Of a stretch of 64,000 nt of DNA, positions 49,223 through 55,997 are shown in pieces (the first letter of the stretch is position 1; each line of letters opens with the position of its first letter). The position numbers and the translations under genes are program-made. The stretch covers positions 159,330 through 223,329 of the forward strand of contig NZ_JAVFVT010000007.1 in assembly GCF_030929555.1 (NCBI RefSeq). The letters are read 5' to 3'. The notes under the pieces are model-generated. The model had not been told where the DNA came from, did not search any database, and saw only the letters and a list, made by a program, of their open reading frames with translations. Source of the stretch: Paenibacillus sp. LHD-117. GTDB taxonomy: Bacteria > Bacillota > Bacilli > Paenibacillales > Paenibacillaceae.

Positions 49223-50097
49223 ACATTGCCCTTCCTCGTTGCCCCGGGCGTAATCCCGATATGCTTCTTGAAGAGCCTATTAAAGTTGGTTAACGTTTGG
49301 AACCCACATTCAAGGGCGATATCCGTAATCTTCATCCCGCCTTTCTCCAGCATCGCCAAGGCGCGCTCGAGTCGGATATGGATGAGATACAGCATCGGCG
49401 GCATGCCGACGGCTCGCTTGAAAATGTCGCTGAACCTCGACGGACTAAGGAAAACAAGCGCCGCCAGCTCTTCCTGGGTCCAAGGATGCGCGTAGCGCTC
49501 CTCCATGACCATAATGACTTGCCTCATGCGCTCCAGCTGCCGCGCGCTAATGTTCCCGCCGTTCTTGCGCGGATTGGCGCTGCGGAACTCCCGATTCACC
49601 GTCGCCAGAAACCGGAGCAGCAAGGAATGCACCATCGTGCTGTAAGATCGGCGCTGTCCCTCGTGCTCCTCCTGCAGCTCCATGAGCAGCGACCGGAGAT
49701 GCCCGATGGACGAGTGGTCCCGCTGGAGCCGGTTCGTATAATGTTTTCCCATCTCGCGGAACGGGCTGAGCAGCTCCGGATCCATCCGAAGCCCGTGCGC
49801 GAGCCAGCTGGGATCGAAGGTGACGACCAGCATGACCAGATCCTCCGTCTCGTAGGCACAGTGCAGGTCATTGGAATTGATGAGGAACACATCGCCCTGC
49901 TCGAACTCGTACGTTTGACCGTTGATAATGTAATAGCCCGATCCAGACTTGATCAGATTGATCTCGAGAACGTCATGCCAATGCATCCGCTGATAGAGGC
50001 TTGTCACTCCTATAGTCTCGACGACGATGAGCGGATAATTATGGGCGAATATCACTTTTTCCTTCGGGATGACGTACGATTGTTCTTTTGCAGACAA
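49210..50097 (-). CDS. AraC family transcriptional regulator
   Basis: A 295-aa regulator with an N-terminal cupin (WHDVLEINLIKSGSGYYIING; QGDVFLINSNDLHC) and a C-terminal double HTH (WTQEELAALVFLSPSRFSDIFKRAV, and ITDIALECGFQTLTNFNRLFKKHIG). The TTG at 50097 has GGGGGAG upstream. It lies upstream of and co-oriented with the sugar ABC operon and is its likely activator. Confidence 0.92.
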   Translation of the reverse strand: MSAKEQSYVIPKEKVIFAHNYPLIVVETIGVTSLYQRMHWHDVLEINLIKSGSGYYIINGQTYEFEQGDVFLINSNDLHCAYETEDLVMLVVTFDPSWLAHGLRMDPELLSPFREMGKHYTNRLQRDHSSIGHLRSLLMELQEEHEGQRRSYSTMVHSLLLRFLATVNREFRSANPRKNGGNISARQLERMRQVIMVMEERYAHPWTQEELAALVFLSPSRFSDIFKRAVGMPPMLYLIHIRLERALAMLEKGGMKITDIALECGFQTLTNFNRLFKKHIGITPGATRKGNVKNQ

Positions 50098-50319
50098 TTC
50101 ATCTCCCCCATTCCGAGCCTATGATTTGAAAACGCTAGCAGTCTCATGGCGACGTCATGAATCCTATCACATTTCTTATTTAATTCGATATCTGCTAAGT
50201 TGGCAAGTCCCACGGATTGCGAAAAATCGCATATCGCCCAAGCAACGTCGAAGAGGCTATTTCAGCTTGGCATGGGCCAGTGCAGACAACGTGGTTCTAT
50301 GGTCCCTAGTGCTAAAGTA
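50098..50319. other. Non-coding interval upstream of the riboswitch promoter
   Basis: Between the AraC gene start and the plus-strand riboswitch promoter. I see no ORF with a credible ribosome site and no clear repeat. Confidence 0.5.
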
Positions 50320-50348
50320 TTGATTTATTGCATTATTGCAGGTATAAT
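50320..50348 (+). promoter_or_regulatory. Sigma-A promoter of the c-di-GMP riboswitch RNA
   Basis: TTGATT (50320-50325), 17-base spacer, perfect TATAAT (50343-50348) on the plus strand. The start point would be near 50355, about 20 bases before the aptamer. Confidence 0.8.
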
Positions 50349-50374
50349 ATTCCTGTTATGTACGACCATTCATA

Positions 50375-50456
50375 TCGACAATGGCAAACCCGTACGAAAG
50401 TCGGGGACGCAAAGCTTCAGGCCTAAAGGTAGTTTCCCATGGCGGCTGAGCCGCCG
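50375..50456 (+). ncRNA. Cyclic di-GMP-I (GEMM) riboswitch aptamer, no downstream gene
   Basis: Conserved GEMM-I blocks are present in order: GGCAAACC, a short hairpin CCCG-U-AC closed by a GAAA tetraloop, GGACGCAAAGC, the tetraloop receptor GGCCUAA, and AUGGCGGCUGAGCC. GCU(U)CAG pairs with CUGAGC as the second helix. The 3' part could alternatively fold as GGCGGC-UGA-GCCGCC. No plus-strand gene follows for 1.9 kb; a terminator lies 47 bases downstream. Confidence 0.92.
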
Positions 50457-50502
50457 AACGTGATCGGATCCTTCAACGTGATTATTGACAGCATGAGTAA
50501 TA

Positions 50503-50530
50503 GACCGTTCCATATTCGGAACGGTCTTTT
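50503..50530 (+). terminator. Intrinsic terminator of the riboswitch RNA
   Basis: GACCGTTCC-ATATTC-GGAACGGTC is a perfect 9-base stem followed by TTTT on the plus strand. On the minus strand it lacks a T run, so it belongs to the riboswitch RNA, making a transcript of about 175 bases. Confidence 0.85.
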
Positions 50531-50557
50531 GGCGTTTCCTTTCGTCTAATGCGTTAC

Positions 50558-51688
50558 CTACACGATAGTATTCACAATTACCAGCTCAAGCTGGACCTTC
50601 AAATCGATATCGTATGGAGAGGTGACGCGGCTGCCATCGCTTTCCCGAATGATTCTGACTACGGGACGTTGAACAAAGGAGGAATCTACTGATGTTATAA
50701 CTGCGATTTGACCGCTATTCAGCATGACCTTGCTCCCGATTGGGTAGATGGATATGTGGCTGACAAACAATTTGACCAGCGATAAATTAAATAATCGGTC
50801 GCCGGATCCAAGCAGAAATTCGACGGCGTTGCCCCTGGCATAGGAATGGCGATGATAGCGTTCCGATACAAGGGCATCGTAGATATCGGCAATCGATACG
50901 ATTTCGGCAAATTCATGAATATCGGGATGTTTGCTCCTGTATGGATAACCGGAACCGTCGTAGCGCTCATGATGCTGCAAGGCACAGATGGCCGCCGAAT
51001 TGGGAATATCGCTGTGGTTGATCAGTATTTGATAACCTTCAATCGTATGCTGCTCGATTCGTTTTTTCTCTATTAGAGTAAGCTTTCCTTTTTTGGTCAA
51101 TATCCCTCTCGGAAGACCGAGCATGCCTATATCGTATAACAAAGCCGCTGTAGTCAGTTCGTACAGTTGTCTTTCGCTGTACTTATTCGCAAATCCGATA
51201 ATGGCGGACAATGTCGCCACGTTGAGAGCGTGTTCGAACAGAGACGGATCTTTCCGATGCATGCGGGCGAGGCTTTCTTTGATAAACTCTTGTCGGGACA
51301 ATTCGCCGATCAGGCTTTGATAGATTCGGTGAAATTTATCGCCAAGTGTTGGCACCGACAATCGCCCTCGAATCATCGAATTGTTTTTAAGATCCGACAG
51401 CATCTCGTTCACGACGGACTTGGAATCATGCCAGCTTGTTTCGTGCGCTAGCTGCTCGTAAGGTATTGCGGGAGTGATCGCGAGGCCTGGCCGGTTGGCA
51501 GCTGCAATCTCAGCAGCAGAGGCGTCTTCCTCCACATACACTTCCGTAATGTTTAATTTGAGCAGACGTTCTATGTATTTTTCGGTTAACCGGGTTCCGG
51601 CTCCAAGCATGATCACACCGTTATGATTCAGTACCGGCATGGCAAGCGTCTGTCCCGGTAGAAGCGCGTAAGCAGTAGTAGATTTCAT
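50558..51688 (-). CDS. HD-GYP-type protein with degenerate HD motif
   Basis: A 376-aa protein with an N-terminal region usual in Firmicute HD-GYP proteins (AYALLPGQTLAMPVLNHNG) and an HD-GYP core from about residue 140. HD-GYP domains hydrolyse c-di-GMP with a His/Asp metal cluster. Other ligand positions are kept (FEHALNVATL, EQHTIEGYQIL, LQHHERYDGSGYPY, IADIYDAL), but the HD pair reads LLYDIGMLG: Tyr replaces His, and the following Lys is also gone. Hydrolysis is therefore probably impaired. It follows the second HD-GYP gene by 37 bases on the same strand, and the c-di-GMP riboswitch RNA points at its 3' end. Confidence 0.88.
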   Translation of the reverse strand: MKSTTAYALLPGQTLAMPVLNHNGVIMLGAGTRLTEKYIERLLKLNITEVYVEEDASAAEIAAANRPGLAITPAIPYEQLAHETSWHDSKSVVNEMLSDLKNNSMIRGRLSVPTLGDKFHRIYQSLIGELSRQEFIKESLARMHRKDPSLFEHALNVATLSAIIGFANKYSERQLYELTTAALLYDIGMLGLPRGILTKKGKLTLIEKKRIEQHTIEGYQILINHSDIPNSAAICALQHHERYDGSGYPYRSKHPDIHEFAEIVSIADIYDALVSERYHRHSYARGNAVEFLLGSGDRLFNLSLVKLFVSHISIYPIGSKVMLNSGQIAVITSVDSSFVQRPVVRIIRESDGSRVTSPYDIDLKVQLELVIVNTIV

Positions 51689-51725
51689 TGTAATCCCGCC
51701 TTTTAAGATCGTTATACTGGCCTTG

Positions 51726-52298
51726 CTATATCATGACAACAGAACTGGTTGAAGTCTCCAGGAACAGATCGACATAGACGCCGTCGAATTGAATGCCGCG
51801 TTGACTTCTAAGCTCCTCCCTCGCTTCTGCATCCGTCTTCACCCGGTTGTACGAACGATGCCGAGTCATCGCGTCATAGGCATCCATGACCGCACACATG
51901 CGCGCCCACTCGGGGATTGCCGTGCCGCGCAGGCCGTCGGGATAACCTCTTCCATCCCATCGCTCGTGATGGGACCGGACAATGGCAAGCATATCGGGAT
52001 CGCGCCATCCGAGCAAGCTTCGCAGCATCTCGACGCCAAGTACGGGATGTTCGCGAATAAGAGCCATCTCGTCCACGTCAAGAGGAAGCCGCTTTGCAAG
52101 CAATTCATGCGGGATAAGCAGCTTGCCGATATCGTGGAAGCAGCAAGCGACCGTGAACAACCGTTCCTCCGCATCGGACATTCCGACGGCCCTGGCCATG
52201 TCTCTCGCATGCATGCCAACCCGTACGCAATGATCGAAGGTAACGGGGTCTAAGCGTAAACCCAAAGCGAATAGCTCGGCGGACATCAATTCTGCCAT
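51726..52298 (-). CDS. HD-GYP domain protein (putative c-di-GMP phosphodiesterase)
   Basis: About 190 aa, nearly all HD-GYP core. The ligands are complete: DHCVRVGMHARDMA, CCFHDIGKLLIP, REHPVLGVEML, SHHERWDGRGYPDGL and MDAYDAMTRHRSY. No sensor domain is attached. The frame continues to 52622, into the divergent recombinase gene, so an internal ATG must be the start. The ATG at 52298 is the best of several (AGGA about 12 bases upstream); 52328 is possible. The left palindrome of the recombinase unit lies about 60 bases upstream. Confidence 0.82.
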   Translation of the reverse strand: MAELMSAELFALGLRLDPVTFDHCVRVGMHARDMARAVGMSDAEERLFTVACCFHDIGKLLIPHELLAKRLPLDVDEMALIREHPVLGVEMLRSLLGWRDPDMLAIVRSHHERWDGRGYPDGLRGTAIPEWARMCAVMDAYDAMTRHRSYNRVKTDAEAREELRSQRGIQFDGVYVDLFLETSTSSVVMI

Positions 52299-52356
52299 AG
52301 TATGATCACATCCTGTTCCTGTGTACATAGCGGCATATTCGCCCGGACATTGGAGG

Positions 52357-52378
52357 TCGAACAATAATGATTGTTCGA
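52357..52378. repeat. Left 22-bp palindrome flanking the recombinase gene
   Basis: Arms TCGAACAAT (52357-52365) and ATTGTTCGA (52370-52378) around the asymmetric spacer AATG. The reverse complement of the whole 22 bases occurs exactly at 53423-53444. It lies 28 bases before the recombinase start. Confidence 0.9.
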
Positions 52379-52406
52379 AGTCAAGCCGAAAGGAGACTGA
52401 AAAGTC

Positions 52407-53369
52407 ATGAATGCGGAAACCAAACCATATCGGATTTCGAGCAATAAGCCCGTAATGAGCGATGAGCACATCGTTCAAAGCTTTCTGGCTGGTTATCATC
52501 GTCCCAATACGATTCGTAACTACGAGAGAGCGCTTACCAGTTTCCGGATGTACATCGGCGCGAAGTCTTTCGCCGAGGTGACCTGGCATGATTTGGAGCT
52601 GTACAAGACGGTATTGCAGCATGGAACAGCTGTGAACAAGCCGCTCTCAGCTTCGGCTATCGCTACCTTGATCTCCCCTTTGCGTTCGTTCTATAAGTGG
52701 GGAAGCAACGTCAATATTGGATTATTCGAACATAACCCTGCCTCGTGCATTCGTTTGCCGAAGGTTCAAGTCACAAGCGGCAACCACTTTTTGACCCAAC
52801 GGGAGCTCATGAATTTATTGACTTTTTTAAGCAGGAAGAGCACGCGTGAATGGATGATGGTTCTGTACATGGTCATATTGGGATTGCGCGTTTCGGAGCT
52901 GGTGCAGATGAGGTGGAGCGACTTTCATACCGATATTTCGGAAAGGAACGCATGGTTGACGATCGTCAATGGCAAGGGAGGAAAAACAAGGCAAGTAAAA
53001 ATGCCGGAGGCACTTTGGAGGCTTCATAACGACCCTGTCATTCGTCAATGCTTGCGGATCGGCAATGCGAGCGGAGAACGGAATAACCGGGTTTTCGCCA
53101 TAACGAGCCGCCAGGTAGAGCGGATTGTCAATCAGGCCTGCAGAGGATGCGGGATTACGAAAAACGTTACGCCTCATTGGTTGAGACATACGAACGCCAC
53201 ATTGGCGCTGCTGAACGGCGCTTCGCTGCAACAGGTTCAGCAATCGCTTGGCCATGCGCAAATTAACACGACACAACGTTATCTGCACACCGTGGAGCTC
53301 ATGAAAAAAAGCGCGACCGATTTCGTTGCGGAAAGCATGCAAAATATGATGAAAAATGTATTGTTTTGA
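52407..53369 (+). CDS. Tyrosine recombinase (XerC/D-like integrase)
   Basis: A 320-aa tyrosine recombinase. The N-terminal SAM-like core-binding domain spans about 25-110 (HRPNTIRNYERALTSFRMYI). The catalytic residues are complete: Arg in LGLRVSELVQ near 157, Lys in NGKGGKTRQVK near 190, HWLRH near 255, His in LGHAQI near 278, Tyr in TQRYLHT near 287. AAAGGAG precedes the ATG. It is not linked to phage or transposon genes. The gene is framed by two identical palindromes in inverted orientation (1,088 bp between outer ends), pointing to self-inversion or a minimal mobile unit. I see no clear promoter between it and the left palindrome. Confidence 0.93.
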   Translation: MNAETKPYRISSNKPVMSDEHIVQSFLAGYHRPNTIRNYERALTSFRMYIGAKSFAEVTWHDLELYKTVLQHGTAVNKPLSASAIATLISPLRSFYKWGSNVNIGLFEHNPASCIRLPKVQVTSGNHFLTQRELMNLLTFLSRKSTREWMMVLYMVILGLRVSELVQMRWSDFHTDISERNAWLTIVNGKGGKTRQVKMPEALWRLHNDPVIRQCLRIGNASGERNNRVFAITSRQVERIVNQACRGCGITKNVTPHWLRHTNATLALLNGASLQQVQQSLGHAQINTTQRYLHTVELMKKSATDFVAESMQNMMKNVLF

Positions 53370-53420
53370 CAGCGATATTGGTTTATAATCGATAAATAAA
53401 TAGGTACATGGACTCATTGA

Positions 53421-53453
53421 TGTCGAACAATCATTATTGTTCGACATTTTTTT
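53421..53453 (+). terminator. Terminator of the recombinase, formed by the right palindrome
   Basis: The right palindrome extended by TG/CA gives an 11-base stem with a CATT loop, followed by seven T (53447-53453) on the plus strand. The T run lies outside the palindrome-bounded segment. Confidence 0.8.
53423..53444. repeat. Right 22-bp palindrome flanking the recombinase gene
   Basis: Arms TCGAACAAT (53423-53431) and ATTGTTCGA (53436-53444) around spacer CATT, the exact reverse complement of the left copy including the spacer. The two copies are thus in inverted orientation. Confidence 0.9.
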
Positions 53454-53563
53454 ATTATAACCGATTTGACTTGCATGATGCTTCCTTGATCAACGCTTAT
53501 TATACCGGATTGTTCTGAACAAATAATAAACATAAATAAGAACATAAAACCATTCTTGCGATC

Positions 53564-53601
53564 AAAAAAGCGCCGCAATCCGAATCGTCGGACCGCGGCA
53601 C
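53564..53601 (-). terminator. Terminator of the SpoIIP-like gene
   Basis: Perfect 14-base stem (with G-U pairs) on the minus strand, GTGCCGCGGTCCGA / TCGGATTGCGGCGC, CGAT loop, followed by six T. It lies about 20 bases after the stop. Confidence 0.9.
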
Positions 53602-53621
53602 TAAACCGGAGGTTCTCAGTA

Positions 53622-54842
53622 TTACTTTTTCAAATAGTCGGCAAAAACATCCGCAAACGCTTCGGCTGTACTCAGATTTTCCTGGAGCGTATTGTTGACG
53701 CCCCCGAATTCAAGCAGCAGGCTGCCGCTAGATACCGATTGATTGTACGCGCCGTTCCCCTGATTCGAGCCTTTGAGCAACACGCCTCTCGACAAGCCGG
53801 GATATTTTTTGTTCAACAGCGCGTTCAAAGCATCTGCAAGCTTTTTGTTTTCCTTGTATTTGGGATTGGCCGTGCCAATGACAAACATAACACGGGCGTA
53901 AGTCGTCTTGCCGATCGTTACCGTTGTTGCGCTGCGCGGCACATCCGAATCCCGATGGATATCCAAAAAATAAGACAAGGAGGCATAGGCGCTAATCGCA
54001 TTGGCTACGGCTTTGCCGGATTCCGCGTAGGACTGCGAATAGTTCAAATTTTGCTCCGTCAGTCTTGCGGCAATATCCGCGTTCTCCGCGATGGACGAAA
54101 TGCCTCTCTGCTCCAAGACGTCCGCCAAATGTTTGCCTACCAGCGTAATATTGATTTCTTTGTCGTCATATGCATTGCCGCCGGTGTTGCGCGCGACGTT
54201 TTTCCAAGATTCTCGATTATGGGAATGATAGATATAGACCTTGCTGTCGCTATCCGGCACCTCTCCCGTTTGGACCACCCACTTGGCGACATAAGCCTTG
54301 CCGCCGTTCGTCAGAACGATGCGATACCATTCGCCTTCCGAGCCGTCGATTCGGAAGGTATCTCCGCTTTGCGCTTTTGCCACGACGCTGTAATCCATCC
54401 CTGGCCCGCTCCGCAAATTGGTGACCCCTACTATATGAACCGTGGTCGCCGCCGGACTGTTGTCGGCCTGCTGCCCTCCGCCGCTTCCCGGATTTTCGAC
54501 TTGCTCCGGTGCATCCGTTTCCACGACCCAATTGGCGACGTAAGCCTTGCCGCCTCTGGGAAGCGCAACCTGAAACCAGTCCCCTTCGATGCCTTCTATC
54601 GTAAAGCTGTCTCCGGCTTGCGCCTTAGCCACAACCTTGTAATCCATTCCCGGCCCCTTGCGCAGGTTCGTTACAGCGACGATATGTACAACCTTTGCTT
54701 GCTTCCATACATCCTGACTGGATTCCGCATCGGCGGCGAGCGTCGAACCGGCCCTGACTGTGGCGGCATCTGCGACATCTCCCACTCCCGACAACAACAT
54801 GATGGCGGCAGCCCCGCCCATTATCGCATTTCGCAGCTTCAA
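53622..54842 (-). CDS. SpoIIP-type peptidoglycan hydrolase with tandem SH3b domains
   Basis: A 406-aa exported protein. A signal peptide (MKLRNAIMGGAAAIMLL, cleaved near ADAAT) precedes two near-identical SH3b domains (about 50-115 and 130-195; both contain VTNLR-GPGMDY and GGKAYVA-WVV). A catalytic domain with SpoIIP hallmarks follows: KVYIYHSHNRESW, YFLDIHRDSD and LLEFGGVNNTLQENL. SpoIIP is the amidase/endopeptidase of forespore engulfment, normally with a membrane anchor and no SH3b. This looks like a secreted, wall-targeted variant. The TTG at 54842 follows GGGGGAG; the longer frame is rejected. Confidence 0.87.
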   Translation of the reverse strand: MKLRNAIMGGAAAIMLLSGVGDVADAATVRAGSTLAADAESSQDVWKQAKVVHIVAVTNLRKGPGMDYKVVAKAQAGDSFTIEGIEGDWFQVALPRGGKAYVANWVVETDAPEQVENPGSGGGQQADNSPAATTVHIVGVTNLRSGPGMDYSVVAKAQSGDTFRIDGSEGEWYRIVLTNGGKAYVAKWVVQTGEVPDSDSKVYIYHSHNRESWKNVARNTGGNAYDDKEINITLVGKHLADVLEQRGISSIAENADIAARLTEQNLNYSQSYAESGKAVANAISAYASLSYFLDIHRDSDVPRSATTVTIGKTTYARVMFVIGTANPKYKENKKLADALNALLNKKYPGLSRGVLLKGSNQGNGAYNQSVSSGSLLLEFGGVNNTLQENLSTAEAFADVFADYLKK

Positions 54843-54929
54843 AGCATGTTCTCCCCCGTTTCGAAAATGTATCTCCACAAATTTCGACGGCAAGCGAGGA
54901 AAATCCTGCTAATCTCGTTTTTCAGTTTT

Positions 54930-54965
54930 GCTGTATATCGCTCAAGCAGCACCACATATAGTGAG
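54930..54965 (+). promoter_or_regulatory. Candidate sigma-E-like promoter of the cotJ remnant
   Basis: GTATAT around 54932 and CATATAGT around 54954, spaced about 15 bases, resemble sigma-E boxes; cotJ is sigma-E-dependent in B. subtilis. Weak evidence. Confidence 0.3.
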
Positions 54966-54988
54966 GCGAGGAACGATAGGAAAGGTGC

Positions 54989-55156
54989 ATGCCCATGAGG
55001 GCGAGCGATCAATACCGGACGCACCGCCCCTTCAGGGGACCGTACGATCCAAGCCCGCCGATTAAAGTCAAACGCTATAATGTGCCCCCGCAGCTATTCA
55101 TCACGTTCCAGCCTCCCAATCTGCCGCAAAACTCGGCGTACGAAGCAATAAAATAA
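54989..55156 (+). CDS. cotJA: CotJA-like spore coat protein, C-terminally short
   Basis: A 55-aa small protein with the CotJA core GPYDPSPPIKVKRY and NVPPQLFITFQPPNLPQ. CotJA with CotJC forms an inner spore coat complex. Family members usually continue about 20 residues past the proline-rich core with a LWP motif; here the frame stops after AYEAIK, so the tail is lost. AGGA lies seven bases before the ATG at 54989 (a second ATG at 54995 is possible). The rest of the operon downstream is broken. Confidence 0.82.
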   Translation: MPMRASDQYRTHRPFRGPYDPSPPIKVKRYNVPPQLFITFQPPNLPQNSAYEAIK

Positions 55157-55201
55157 GCCTCGCCTCCGACGGTCTTCTGAGTCCGGAGTCCTTCGCCGAA
55201 T

Positions 55202-55612
55202 CTATAGTTTATTTATAAAATCCTCAAATATCTTTCGCGTAGGGACACCACACTTTGGAAGAATTTTTTCGATTCGTTGTACAATTGTATGTTTATTTGA
55301 AAACAATTCAACATTCTCTGAATCAATAATCACTCTAAGGGAATCAACGCACTTTTCGAATAATTCCTCATCAGTTGTGTTAGATAACAATGTTAAAATC
55401 TCAATTATGACAATATCGTTAATACCTCTGTCTGTACTGTAAGCAAATTTTATTTGCCAATCTATTGGTTTTGAGAATATGTTTTTTGAAAGCTTCTCCC
55501 AATCATAAATATTGAATGATTCTAGCATCTCTCTAGCTATTGAAAAACCTTCATCATACCAATAATCCTCAGTAAATACCCCAGAAAAATATTCATCTAG
55601 TTCTTCATACAT
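55202..55612 (-). CDS. Hypothetical acidic protein in AT-rich insert
   Basis: A 136-aa protein I do not recognise. It is helical, acidic and AT-rich (about 33% GC) against a GC-rich background. Visible features are YWYDEGFSIAREML near the N-terminus and a repeat-like helical region (IIEILTLLSNTTDEELFEKC), reminiscent of small immunity-type or HEAT-like proteins, though no family can be claimed. AAGGAGG sits seven bases before the ATG, so it is probably expressed. It occupies the place where cotJB should be, opposite to the cotJ direction. Confidence 0.75.
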   Translation of the reverse strand: MYEELDEYFSGVFTEDYWYDEGFSIAREMLESFNIYDWEKLSKNIFSKPIDWQIKFAYSTDRGINDIVIIEILTLLSNTTDEELFEKCVDSLRVIIDSENVELFSNKHTIVQRIEKILPKCGVPTRKIFEDFINKL

Positions 55613-55698
55613 CTTGAATCCTCCTTAATCACTTTTTAGCCTCAGTATTCACCCAGACAGGACGGACAAGGCTTCCCACACGCGAGGAAAACGATCCG

Positions 55699-55839
55699 AT
55701 GTAGGTCAACGAGAAGAAGCTGCAGTATCCCGTAAAAGTAAGCAAATGCAATCGCTTATGGGCCAAGTTTCTGATGGAGCAATACGGGGGCGCCGACGGC
55801 GAGCTTGCGGCCGCGCTTCGTTATCTGAACAGGTATTGA
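55699..55839 (+). pseudogene. cotJC: cotJC pseudogene, 5' fragment
   Basis: Encodes the CotJC (manganese-catalase-like coat protein) N-terminus: VNEKKLQYPVKVSK, then LMEQYGGADGELAAALRYLN. Codon 2 reads TAG where CotJC has Trp (TGG), a nonsense change. Homology stops after RYLNRY at about 55839, where AT-rich DNA begins. GAGG lies before the ATG. The bases 55650-55697 may be the decayed end of cotJB, but this is uncertain. Confidence 0.85.
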
Positions 55840-55997
55840 CCATCTACGTCCGTCGGATCGTAATAAACCACCTTGCTTCGAAGCAGACGTTCGATCAGCC
55901 TCATGAGATCTTGGATATCTTCACCAAATAATTCCGGCTCATTTTTGACTAGCTTTTGCCATTCATAAATGTACACACAAACCGCAGCCTTACCCAC
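55821..55997 (-). pseudogene. Gene fragment fused antisense into cotJC
   Basis: A minus-strand frame of 58 codons from a GTG at 55997 reads EWQKLVKNEPELFGEDIQ and LMRLIERLLRSKVVYY, protein-like but unrecognised. Its last codons and stop are the antisense of the cotJC fragment, so its natural 3' end appears to have been cut at the junction. Confidence 0.4.

Noticed and set aside
52357..52378. LexA (DinR) box in the left recombinase palindrome
   Set aside because: CGAAC and GTTCG half-sites are present but 10 bases apart instead of the 4 needed.
52299..52622. N-terminal extension of the second HD-GYP protein up to 52622
   Set aside because: It would overlap the divergent recombinase gene and shows no domain; the sequence is the antisense of recombinase codons.
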